Source: Bacteroidota bacterium (GTDB lineage Bacteria > Bacteroidota > Bacteroidia > Bacteroidales > FEN-979). From it: 36,441 bases of DNA. The stretch is from assembly GCA_026391775.1 (NCBI GenBank), contig JAPLDK010000005.1, positions 1 through 36,441 on the forward strand. Direction: 5' to 3'. Both the position numbers and the translations under genes were made by a program. The notes beneath the pieces are model-generated. The model was not told where the DNA came from. It did no database searches and worked only from the letters and a program-made list of their open reading frames with translations. Of this stretch, positions 15,687-24,800 are shown piece after piece (the stretch's first letter is position 1; every line of letters starts with the position of its first letter).

Positions 15687-16217
15687 CTACTTTACAATAC
15701 TGTCTATTTTGATTTTGAGGATGAACAGGGAATCGGTTTTAGCTTTGTTTCGGGTTATTGTTTTCATCTGGTCGTTCGGAATGGTTGACGAAAGCACATA
15801 CTGTTCAATCTTCCACAAGCCATCTCTTTTCTGCAGCACACCTGAACCTCTGCAAACACCCATGTGGGTGTTCAGCAACTCGTCGAACCAGGCGGTGGTT
15901 CCATCTTTGCCAATGTAAATGTTCCGATGGATCGCTTTGAAGGTCCATGCCTTTCCCCTGTCAAAGTAAGGCTTGGTCCAAACCCTGAATTCAGCTATGG
16001 TCCAGTATTCCGTGGCATCCGTGCCGATGAAAACACCATTCGGGCTCATGGCTCCGATATAGTCTTCATGCTTACATTCTGAAGCATCCCGATGCCATTT
16101 ATCCAGGATAATTGTAAGCCTTGACCTGAGGCTGTCGGCGTTTTGCTGAGCATGTGACGGCCTGACCATTGCAACCAACGCCGTCAGCAGGCAAACAAAA
16201 AATAAATCCTTCCTCAT
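15687..16217 (-). CDS. Secreted NTF2/SnoaL-like domain protein
   Basis: 176 residues from the ATG at 16217, chosen since it starts a clear signal peptide (RKDLFFVCLLTALVAMVRPS, then HAQQ). The longer frame to 16241 adds only eight residues. The mature part has LTIILDKWHRDASECKHEDY, PNGVFIGTDATEYWTIAEFR, WTKPYFDRGKAWTFK and GTTAWFDELL, then GSGVLQKRDGLWKIEQYVLS. This is the cone-shaped NTF2-like fold used by SnoaL_3-type proteins, with W and Y lining a pocket. Exact ligand or reaction unknown. It is upstream of the TA operon and downstream of the prenyl synthase on the same strand. Confidence 0.8.
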   Translation of the reverse strand: MRKDLFFVCLLTALVAMVRPSHAQQNADSLRSRLTIILDKWHRDASECKHEDYIGAMSPNGVFIGTDATEYWTIAEFRVWTKPYFDRGKAWTFKAIHRNIYIGKDGTTAWFDELLNTHMGVCRGSGVLQKRDGLWKIEQYVLSSTIPNDQMKTITRNKAKTDSLFILKIKIDSIVK

Positions 16218-16255
16218 ATGAGTCCTGTTCCCGTATAACATTCAAAATCTGACAT

Positions 16256-17263
16256 TCATTTCTCCCTTTCCGTCGTGTACATCACAAGCTGAAGCAGCGA
16301 GGTACGGTATTCATTATCGGGAAACCCGGCCAGTAAGTCCAGGGCTTTAGTACGGTATTCAATCATTTTTTCATGGGCATACTGCAGTCCGCCGGCCGAT
16401 TCAACCTTACTAATTAACTCCGCTACCCTTTTCTGGTCATGATGATGATTTTTCACCGTGCTGATGATGTGGCGTTTTTCGCCCCGGCCCGATTGGTTAA
16501 GCAGGTATATCAGCGGCAGGGTCATTTTCTGTTCCCTGATATCGGCTGCTCCCGGCTTGCCCGTGGCAGTATGCTTTTGATAATCAAACAGGTCATCCCT
16601 GATCTGGAATGCAATCCCTGCAAGCTCCCCGAACTGCCACATCGTATTCTGGATGTCCTGGTTTGTGGTAGCGCTTGCAGCCCCACAGGCACAACAGGAG
16701 GCGATGAGTGAAGCCGTCTTCTTGCGGATGATCTCAAAATAAACATCTTCCGTGATATCCAGCCTGCGGGCCTTTTCTATCTGCAGAAGCTCTCCTTCGC
16801 TCATTTCCCTCACGGCGCGTGAAACAATCTTTAGCAGCCGGAATTCATCCTTCTCGAGGGAGACAAGAAGTCCTTTTGAAAGCAGGTAATCACCTACGAG
16901 CACGGCAATTTTGTTTTTCCAAAGGGCGTTGATGGAAAAAAATCCACGCCTCAGGTTGGAATCGTCAACTATGTCGTCGTGAACGAGGGTGGCAGTATGC
17001 AGGAGTTCGATCATGGAAGCCGCGGTATAAGTGCTTTCATTGATCGGCCCCTGAAGCCCGGCCGAAAGGAAGACAAACATCGGGCGCATTTGCTTACCCT
17101 TGCGTTTGAGGATGTACCTGGTCACAGTATCGAGCAGAGGGACAGTACTTTTCATCGAAGCCATGAAACTTTTCTCAAAGCTTTCGATATGCTCCCTGAT
17201 AGGTTGTTTTATATCGGATAAAGAGGTCAAATTGCGTTCAGTTAAGGCAATAAAAATAATCAT
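16256..17263 (-). CDS. Polyprenyl diphosphate synthase (trans, all-E type)
   Basis: 335 residues from the ATG at 17263. A longer frame to 17344 reaches into the start of the divergent radical SAM gene and is unlikely. It condenses isopentenyl units into a long prenyl diphosphate, most likely the side chain of menaquinone. The first aspartate-rich motif is LVHDDIVDDSNLRRG, the second is IRDDLFDYQ. GKQMRPMFVFLSAG, KNKIAVLVGDYLLSKGL and KPGAADIREQKMTLPLIYLL are also family blocks. Both DDxxD motifs are intact. The residues before the first motif are ELLHTATL, typical of medium- to long-chain synthases. Gene symbol left open since chain length cannot be read. Confidence 0.93.
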   Translation of the reverse strand: MIIFIALTERNLTSLSDIKQPIREHIESFEKSFMASMKSTVPLLDTVTRYILKRKGKQMRPMFVFLSAGLQGPINESTYTAASMIELLHTATLVHDDIVDDSNLRRGFFSINALWKNKIAVLVGDYLLSKGLLVSLEKDEFRLLKIVSRAVREMSEGELLQIEKARRLDITEDVYFEIIRKKTASLIASCCACGAASATTNQDIQNTMWQFGELAGIAFQIRDDLFDYQKHTATGKPGAADIREQKMTLPLIYLLNQSGRGEKRHIISTVKNHHHDQKRVAELISKVESAGGLQYAHEKMIEYRTKALDLLAGFPDNEYRTSLLQLVMYTTEREK

Positions 17264-17326
17264 TTTCCCCTTGACGTAGGTAAGTCCGGGGAAAATGCGG
17301 AATTTTGCAGCACTGAACTCATTACT

Positions 17327-18103
17327 ATGCCGTTCCTGTTTCATGATGTTATTTTCGGGCCTGTGCGCAGCCGCCGCCTGGGCCTCTCACTGGGAATCAA
17401 CCTTCTTCCCCTGTACAGTAAACTCTGCTCATTCAATTGTATTTATTGTGAATGCGGATGGACCCCTTCCCGGGCCCGGGAAGATATGGAGTTGCCCTCA
17501 CGGGAGGAGGTAGCCTCTTTTCTGGAACAAAAGCTCATGGAGCTCGTTAAAGAAGATTACCTGCCCGATGCCATTACCTATGCGGGGAACGGGGAACCCA
17601 CGCTGCATCCTGAATTCAGTGGGATAGTCGACGATACCATCAGTCTGCGGAACCGGTATTCTCCCCGTTCTAAAGTCACAGTATTGAGCAATTCAAGCCG
17701 TATTCATGATCCAGCGGTATTTGAGGCACTTTTGAAACTTGATAATAATATCCTGAAGCTTGATGCCGGAACTGAAGAAACCTTCCGGATCCTTAACAAC
17801 CCGGTTGAATCCTTTGATTTTAAGCAGATGATCAGTGGTCTGGTAAAATTTAACGGGCGCCTGATTATACAGACCATGTTCCTGAGAGGTTATTTCAATG
17901 ATAAAATTCTTGACAATACTACCGATCATGAGGTTGCCGAATGGATCGAACACCTGAAAAAGATCCGCCCGAAAACTGTCATGATATATCCGATTGCAAG
18001 GGCCACACCGGTTAAGGACCTTGAAAAGATCAGCAGAAAGGAACTGGAAAGTATTGCCTTACGGGTTCAACGTGAAGGACTTGAAGTGAAAGTTTATGAT
18101 TGA
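17327..18103 (+). CDS. Radical SAM protein, CX3CX2C type
   Basis: 258 residues. The cluster motif CSFNCIYCEC holds Cys34, Cys38 and Cys41. It is preceded by FGPVRSRRLGLSLGINLLP, a block I know from the COG0731-like radical SAM group, and followed by YAGNGEPTLHPEFSGI (the glycine-rich SAM-binding strand). Later parts ILKLDAGTEETFRILNNP and RPKTVMIYPIARATPV fit the barrel. No extra iron-sulfur domain is present. Function within the group is not fixed; some relatives act on tRNA or proteins. It is divergent from the prenyl synthase and its stop overlaps the next gene by 8 bp. Confidence 0.9.
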   Translation: MPFLFHDVIFGPVRSRRLGLSLGINLLPLYSKLCSFNCIYCECGWTPSRAREDMELPSREEVASFLEQKLMELVKEDYLPDAITYAGNGEPTLHPEFSGIVDDTISLRNRYSPRSKVTVLSNSSRIHDPAVFEALLKLDNNILKLDAGTEETFRILNNPVESFDFKQMISGLVKFNGRLIIQTMFLRGYFNDKILDNTTDHEVAEWIEHLKKIRPKTVMIYPIARATPVKDLEKISRKELESIALRVQREGLEVKVYD

Positions 18104-18494
18104 TTATCCCCCAAAAATATGGCTGGCTTTCGGTGAGACTCTCAAGGGGAATAAAGAAATCCTGGAATGGCTGCTGAAAAACGGGTATCCCGAACTTGCC
18201 GCGTTTTCAAGTGCTGTAAGGGGAAGTGAAGAAGCCACGGCCTGGCTGCTGAAGAATGGCTTTCCCCACCTGGCGGCTCTCGACCAGGCAATTGACGAAG
18301 ACGATAAAGCCTATGAATGGCTCCATAAGAACAAGTACGACTTCTTTATAGTATTTGCAGATGCCTGTCATGCAAAACCAGCTGCTATCCACTGGTTCCG
18401 CCAGAACAAACTGGAGGCCATCCTGGTCATTGCATTAAAGATAAAGGAGCTCAGGGATAATACCACTTACGATTATCACAAGATGCATTTCTAG
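18096..18494 (+). CDS. Small repeat protein coupled to the radical SAM gene
   Basis: 132 residues. It contains four degenerate repeats of about 25-28 residues with the core W-L-L-K-N: EWLLKNGYPELAAFSSAV, AWLLKNGFPHLAALDQAI, EWLHKNKYDFFIVFADA and HWFRQNKLEAILVIAL. Each appears to be a helix pair, like short ankyrin or HEAT-type units. The last is followed by a charged tail. It overlaps the radical SAM gene by 8 bp and shares its promoter. I do not recognise the family. A helper or substrate-binding role for the radical SAM enzyme is an inference from coupling alone. Confidence 0.75.
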   Translation: MIDYPPKIWLAFGETLKGNKEILEWLLKNGYPELAAFSSAVRGSEEATAWLLKNGFPHLAALDQAIDEDDKAYEWLHKNKYDFFIVFADACHAKPAAIHWFRQNKLEAILVIALKIKELRDNTTYDYHKMHF

Positions 18495-18502
18495 CATGAC
18501 CT

Positions 18503-18540
18503 GTGAACCGTGATCCGGATCACGAATTACGGTTCACGGT
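18503..18540. terminator. Nested palindromes between convergent genes, likely two-way terminator
   Basis: GTGAACCGT (18503-18511) pairs with ACGGTTCAC (18529-18537), a perfect 9-bp stem. Inside it CGTGATCCGGATCACG (18509-18524) is a perfect 16-bp palindrome sharing bases with the outer stem, so two hairpins compete. It sits in the 46-bp gap between the convergent small repeat protein gene and nrdJ. Confidence 0.65.
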
Positions 18541-21246
18541 TTACCCGCACTTTGAATACCCGCAGCTCTTGCACACAAGACATCCTTCCTGGTAAACCAG
18601 GCCGTTGGTATCGCTGCATTTGGGGCAGACTCCGGCAACGGCATGTGTGCCGTCGGGGATGAATTTCTTCAACGCTCTTTCCACTCCGTTTTTCCAGGTA
18701 TTGATGGAATCGACTTCGAAATGGAGTTTTGAGATTATATTGACCACAAAGGGCAGCGGCATGCCGTGACGAAGGATACCGGAGATGAGCTTGGCATAAT
18801 TCCAATATTCCTTGTTGAATGAACGGGAGAGCGCTTCAATGGTGATCTTGTATCCCTGGCGGTCTTCGAACTGAAAATCGTACCTTGAAGTCACACCGTC
18901 GGGGCGGGTCTTGACGATCCATCCTTTCTGCACCCATTGCGGGATCCAGAAGTCCTCGGCATGGCCGGTAAATACCTCATACGGACGGCCGTTGTATAAT
19001 CCGACCACGGCAATCCACTTTTCATATTCATTCTGGAACCGCACTATTTCAGATTCAAGGCGTTCGGGACGATGAGGCGCTTTGGTTTCCTGGAAATCGG
19101 TTACCTCTTCCTTCTTTTCCTTGCTGTCGTTGTTCACAAGAACCCCCGAACGTGATCCGTCACGGTAAACGGTCATGCCTTTGCAGCCGGCTTTCCAGGC
19201 GGTTTCATAAATGCTCCCGATCATCTCCTCCTTTGTCTCGGCAGGAACATTCACGGTTACACTGATGGAATGGTCAACCCATTTCTGGACTGCTCCCTGC
19301 ATCTTGACCTTGGCAACCCAGTCAACGTCATTGGCTGTGGCACGGAAAAAAGGCGACTTTTTAATCAGCTCCCTAAGGTTCTTCTCGTCCATGCGGGAAA
19401 CCTCATCAACATTGTAATTGTTGATCTCCAGCCAGGTAACGAATTTATGATGGAACACATTATATTCTTCCCAGGTATCGCCAACTTCGTCTTTGAAGGT
19501 AATCTTTACGTTTCTGTCGTTGGGGTTCACCTTGCGGCGGCGTTTGTAGGAAACGGCAAACACAGGTTCCAGGCCCGAAGTGGTTTGGGTTAGGATACTT
19601 ACAGACCCGGTTGGGGCGATGGTGAGCATCGCTATGTTGCGGCGGCCGTATTCAGCCATGTCCTCGTAAACGTCGGGAGCCGATTCCTTCAGCCTGCGGA
19701 TGAAGGGATTGTTCTTTTCGCGTACTGTATCATAAATCGGGAAAGGCCCGCGCTCCTTTGCCATCGTAACCGATGAACGGTAAGCTTCAATAGCCAGGAG
19801 CTTGTGTACCTCCACAGAAAAATCTGTTGCTTCGTCGGAGCCATAACGGGTCCCCAGGGCAGCCAGCATATCGCCTTCGGCTGTGATGCCGAAACCGGTC
19901 CTGCGGCCCTGAATGGCTTTTTTCTTGATGTTAAGCCACATCGTACGTTCCCTGGCTTTGATATCCTCGGGTTCAGGGTCAGCGTCAATTTTATCCAGGA
20001 TGCGATCAACCTTTTCAAGTTCCAGGTCGATAATGTCATCCATTATCCTCTGTGCCTTGTGAACATGGTCGATGAACAGTTCCGAATTAAAGCTGGCATC
20101 CGTGGTGAAAGGCTTATCCACATAATTATATAAATTGATAGCGAGCAGGCGGCAACTGTCGTAAGTACACAATGGAATTTCCCCGCAGGGGTTTGTGCTT
20201 ACAGTTTTAAAGCCAAGGTCGGCATAGCAGTCGGGGATAGATTCGCGTATTATGGTGTCCCAGAATAATATTCCCGGCTCTGCCGATTTCCATGCGTTGT
20301 GTACAATCTTCGACCAGAGGTCGGTGGCACGGATCTTACGCACCACCGTGGGATTCTTCGATTCTACCGGGAAATGCTGTGTAAACTCACCGTCTTCTAT
20401 TACGGCTTTCATGAAATCATCGGTGATCTTTACAGAGATATTAGCCCCTGTGACTTTCCCGGCTTCCAGCTTTGCATCAATGAAATGTTCGGCATCGGGA
20501 TGTTTGATGGAAATACTGAGCATCAGGGCGCCACGCCTTCCTTCCTGAGCCACTTCACGGGTCGAATTGGAGTAACGCTCCATGAAAGGAACAATACCCG
20601 TAGACGTCAGGGCAGAGTTCTTAACAATAGAATTCTTTGGACGGATATGTGAAAGGTCATGCCCCACTCCTCCCCTGCGCTTCATCAGCTGGACCTGTTC
20701 CTCGTCTACTTTCATGATGCCGCCGTAGCTGTCACTCTGGCCCTCATTTCCTATCACAAAGCAATTTGAAAGAGAACCGATCTGGAAATTATTCCCTATG
20801 CCTGCCATCGGGCTTCCTTGCGGAACGACGAACCTGAAATCCCTGATGAGGTCGAAAATCTCTTCTTCACTCATGGGATTGGGGTATTTCTTTTCAATCC
20901 TGGCAATCTCCCGGGCAATCCGCCTGTGCATATCTTCCGGAGTAAGCTCCAGGAGCTGACTGTCGGAATTCTTCAAGGCATATTTATTGACCCAGACATT
21001 TGCTGCCAGATTGTCGCCATTAAAATACACTGTCGATTTCTCTATGGCTTCGCTGTGAGAATATTTTTTAGGATGGTCTGATTTTTTCATCTCCGACTCC
21101 TCCGTCTTTATTTCCTCTGTTGTATTTTTCATCTCCAAATCATCAGCTGAAATTTTAGGACGAATGCGTTTTGCCAATACTTCAGTATAGTGCGATGCTT
21201 TCTGATCCTGCTCTGATTTGACGATGGGGGTGACTTCCATGCTCAA
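18541..21246 (-). CDS. nrdJ: Adenosylcobalamin-dependent (class II) ribonucleotide reductase
   Basis: 901 residues. It reduces ribonucleotides to deoxyribonucleotides with a B12-derived radical and needs no oxygen. After a ~70-residue charged extension, the reductase core shows GSLSNCFVIG (Cys162), RRGGVGHDLSHIRP, STREVAQEGRRGALM and TNPCGEIPLCTYDSCR (catalytic N352, C354, E356). APTGSVSILTQTTSGLEP then holds the phosphate loop. The C-terminus has a zinc-ribbon-like CPKC...CKSC and ends in Cys-Gly (CGYSKCG), the pair expected to pass electrons from thioredoxin. It lacks an N-terminal ATP-cone of the usual type. A start at the ATG two codons in (21240) is as good. No cobalamin riboswitch is recognisable upstream. 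Confidence 0.96.
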   Translation of the reverse strand: MSMEVTPIVKSEQDQKASHYTEVLAKRIRPKISADDLEMKNTTEEIKTEESEMKKSDHPKKYSHSEAIEKSTVYFNGDNLAANVWVNKYALKNSDSQLLELTPEDMHRRIAREIARIEKKYPNPMSEEEIFDLIRDFRFVVPQGSPMAGIGNNFQIGSLSNCFVIGNEGQSDSYGGIMKVDEEQVQLMKRRGGVGHDLSHIRPKNSIVKNSALTSTGIVPFMERYSNSTREVAQEGRRGALMLSISIKHPDAEHFIDAKLEAGKVTGANISVKITDDFMKAVIEDGEFTQHFPVESKNPTVVRKIRATDLWSKIVHNAWKSAEPGILFWDTIIRESIPDCYADLGFKTVSTNPCGEIPLCTYDSCRLLAINLYNYVDKPFTTDASFNSELFIDHVHKAQRIMDDIIDLELEKVDRILDKIDADPEPEDIKARERTMWLNIKKKAIQGRRTGFGITAEGDMLAALGTRYGSDEATDFSVEVHKLLAIEAYRSSVTMAKERGPFPIYDTVREKNNPFIRRLKESAPDVYEDMAEYGRRNIAMLTIAPTGSVSILTQTTSGLEPVFAVSYKRRRKVNPNDRNVKITFKDEVGDTWEEYNVFHHKFVTWLEINNYNVDEVSRMDEKNLRELIKKSPFFRATANDVDWVAKVKMQGAVQKWVDHSISVTVNVPAETKEEMIGSIYETAWKAGCKGMTVYRDGSRSGVLVNNDSKEKKEEVTDFQETKAPHRPERLESEIVRFQNEYEKWIAVVGLYNGRPYEVFTGHAEDFWIPQWVQKGWIVKTRPDGVTSRYDFQFEDRQGYKITIEALSRSFNKEYWNYAKLISGILRHGMPLPFVVNIISKLHFEVDSINTWKNGVERALKKFIPDGTHAVAGVCPKCSDTNGLVYQEGCLVCKSCGYSKCG

Positions 21247-21447
21247 ACAGGTTTAAATGTTTATACTATTTCTTACAATAAATTGTCCCTATGGAAGATA
21301 ACCTCTTTATGGAGACGTTTTTTCGAAGAGGCAATATACAACGAAGTAATTGGGCCGGCCAATATAGTTATTAACAGAAAAAGGGTGGGTGATGTTAAAT
21401 GACTGAAAGCAACACAATTAGCATTTAATAATTCATAAAACGCTGAT

Positions 21448-21891
21448 TTATTGCTGGTTGCGGCGCCATATCAATTTCTTCCCGAAACCCAGGCGGTTAT
21501 CGGTCATTTTCATGATTTCCGGTTCAAGTCCCCATAAATGGAGTTTGGCCAGACGCGCGATGGGGAAGGCTCTATGGTATGCCGACTTCGCTGTTTTCAT
21601 GTCATTCCCTGTAAGCTCCTTCATCAAACCTGCAAACTGCAAGCCTCTGATCTTACCCACCATTCTTGTTTCCAGGGCTATCGCGCCCGCAGCATAATAA
21701 TTACCCGATTCTACCACATCGGCTATATGTTTTGTATCATGGTCGGATGTAAAGATGAACAGATTCAGGTCCTCCAGATACACATAATAACAGGTTGCGC
21801 ACCAGGGCAGGTTCTCTCTGCTCACAGCAAGCGTAAAGATGTGATGCTCGCGGATGAAGGTCAGTATATCGCTTCCTATACCTTGTACCAT
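21448..21891 (-). CDS. YhbP-like (UPF0306) flavin-fold protein
   Basis: 147 residues. It resembles E. coli YhbP of the pyridoxamine-oxidase-like split-barrel fold. Key likeness: LPWCATCYYVYLEDLNLFIF near residue 30, RGLQFAGLMKELTG, AYHRAFPIARL, and the C-terminal FTDNTLGFGKK-type block seen here as MTDNRLGFGKKLIWRR. Substrate unknown; members of the fold often bind FMN or F420. Its ATG overlaps the TGA of the upstream 1112-residue gene by one base (TGATG), so it depends on translation of that gene. Confidence 0.85.
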   Translation of the reverse strand: MVQGIGSDILTFIREHHIFTLAVSRENLPWCATCYYVYLEDLNLFIFTSDHDTKHIADVVESGNYYAAGAIALETRMVGKIRGLQFAGLMKELTGNDMKTAKSAYHRAFPIARLAKLHLWGLEPEIMKMTDNRLGFGKKLIWRRNQQ

Positions 21892-24800
21892 CAGAAGTCC
21901 AGGCTAAGTGAAAAATAAAATACCGGCGCAAGAATCCTTCCGTCTTCGACACCCCAGGCAAGGTCACCTCTCAAAAAATAGCCAAGCAGCCTGGAACGAA
22001 GTCCAAATCCGAAGCCCTCGACAAGGGGATCCTTGACAGATTCAACTTTAATGAACAGTGGTTTCCTGTATATGTAGCGCGTGAAAAGCTGGTTGTCGGA
22101 CGACCAGGGAGAGGTTCCTGTCCAGGCTGTGCCGACATCTCCAAAAGCCACGATCTGGAAGTTGTTCAGGAAGTCGGAACGTATAGGTCGGTTGAAAAAG
22201 TACCGGAATACAGGCATCCTGAGCTCCGTGTTAAATACAAAAAAACTATTGCCGTTACGGATGTTCTGGTCAAAACCCCTCATATTGGTCCCCAGAGTTT
22301 GGAATACATAATTCTGGTCCTGGGCCACAGGGACATTGCTGTTAAACCTCGGGAACAACCAGTTGTCCTCACCCCCTAAATAATACACAAGCTTTCCGCT
22401 CCCAAAGGAGGTACTTGCTGCAAAACGGTTAGCCCAGATCAGGGTGCGGTGTATCTTTTGATAATTGCGGATGTCGAATCCCAGGACGAAACAGTTGGTA
22501 CTCTTGTCAATGGCCAGATGGTATGCCTCTCCAAAGAACTTATACCTTGTCCCCTGGTAAAGGTTCAGGCCAAGGCTGCGGGTATTGTCATAAGTAAGCT
22601 CAGCTTTCAGGCTTATCCAAAGCCGGTCCACATCAGGAATTGCAAGATTGATAGGGTCGGTCGACAGATACACTGCACGGTCGTACCTAAGGGTTGCGGT
22701 ACCTTTAATGTTCAGGACAGGGTTAAACGGGTAGGTCAGTACATAATACATTTCATTGATTCGGTGGCGTATTATTGAATAATCGGCGGCTTCTTCCACC
22801 GATTGCCTGTGGAAAATGATCTGGTGGTCGAGGCGCTTTTTAAATATGGAATAACTGAGCATGTATTCATTGTTGACCAGGTTGAAATTCAGCCTCACCC
22901 CTCCTGTGATCCTGTGATCCTCCATGAGGTCCGTCACCCCCACCATGAACAGGGCATTGAATCCGGGATTGATATAAATGGGAGAACTTGAATTGGAAAA
23001 AGGCTGGTAGGCCCAGTTCAAATATGTAAAGTCGATCTGGGTCACCATCTGGTCGATGGAATATTCCACATTATAATTAAGCTGTTTTGCGTATTTGTAT
23101 TTGTTCAGGGTATCTTTCTTCATGCCCCCCTGCCGTCCGAATGCACCTTTCTTTGAAGTATCCGACATGGCCAGGGCTATGAGCTGAAGTTGCTGCATAC
23201 TCACTGAGTCTGTATCCTTGACGGCCTTTTTAGGAAGGACTTTAACTTTCACTGTGGAAAACCTCGAATGAGCAGGTTCGGGGGGGGCCTTTTGCTGCAG
23301 AAACTTTAAAATGGTATCATTAAGGTCCGGTTTAGGCTTGACTTCAGGTGGTTTCACACTTCCTTTTGCCTTAAAATAGGCTGGCTCCAGGGTGAGAGGT
23401 TCAAGGAACTTCGGTTTAACCAGGTCGCGGATATACATCCTGAAATTCTGGTTCTGATAAACCACTTCGCCATATCTGGAACCGGGTCCGGAAATATCCG
23501 TTTCAAGTATATTCCTGGAATAGTTGGTTACGGGATACGATGTTGTGAAGTACCTGTAATGCGTGGTTGTGTCGATAAAGGAAACAGCAGAGTCGTAACG
23601 GGCCAGGAACCTGTTATAAACACCGTTCTGGTTGCTCAGGAAGGTGTAGTAATTTCCCATGTATGCAGCTGGCTGCACCTCATCTACATCCGGCGTTCTG
23701 GTGATCCTTTTCATCAGGGGAGAATGGCTTTTGTAATCTAAAACAAAAATGTCATTATTATATGTGATCTTGCTGATGTCGGTTTTCGGTTCGAACCTAA
23801 TGGTGTCGCTGGTACGGTTGGAGGCAAAGATAATCTGCGTGGAACTATTGATAAACCTTGGGTTCAGGTCATTGTAAATATCTTTGGTAAGTTGTTCATG
23901 GGATCCTGCGGCTATATTGTAAACAAAGATGTCGCTCTGCCCTTTCTGAACTGCCGACATCAACAGCAGGCTGCCGTCGCCCGAATAAGAAAAGTCGAGC
24001 ACCTTGTCAAACTCGTACAGTACGACATGTTCACGGCTCTTATCCTCCGTATTATAAAAATACAGGTAATCTTCTCCTTTCCTTTCAGTAAGTATTGCCA
24101 GGATTTTCCCTCCCGGTTGCCAGGCAAGAAGAGGGTAGGTAAGGTCGGGCTTCTCGGCAAGGCGGTAACCTCCGCGGTATATCCTTTTCTTTTTCCCTGT
24201 TTCCAGGTCGAGCAAAAAGATCTTGTAAATGCCAAGGTTCCATGTACAGTAGGCAGCGATGTTGCCATCGGGGCTGATCTTAAGTTGGCGGTAAACCCTG
24301 TCGGGCTTATTTTTCCTGTTCAGAGGATCCCCTTGCGGATTCTCCCTCTGTGTAAGCTGCCTGGCATATAATTCCCGGTAATATTTCTGCCAGTTCTCAA
24401 TCACTGTGTTGTATTGCAAGCCCAGGACATTAAAAAAACCCTTTTCAATACTCCTTGTCAGGCGGGTCATGTAAACAACGTTCGGGATGGCTGATTCCCC
24501 GTAATTCATGGCAATATACTGCCAGATGGAATGCCCGGCATAGGCTGCATCAATGCCTGAGAGGCTGTTGATCTTAAAATGCTTTTTTGTGAGTACGGCA
24601 TCCATCACTGCATTGTCAAGTTCGGAATCCCATGGCCTGGAAACGAAAGAAATGAGCCCGTTCATATACCAGTCGGGCATCGTAAAGAGAGCATTGTTCT
24701 TGATCTGCGCACCGATCCCGGTACCGTACATCATCTGGTTAAGGAGAACCTGGGTGATCCCTGCCTTGATCTGCTGGTTAAAATGCCTGTAATCGCCGTC

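Noticed and set aside
21247..21447. Possible cobalamin riboswitch upstream of nrdJ
   Set aside because: 200 bp is enough space, but no B12-box-like core was recognisable and the only hairpin seen (CCTCTT/AAGAGG near 21303-21331) is small.
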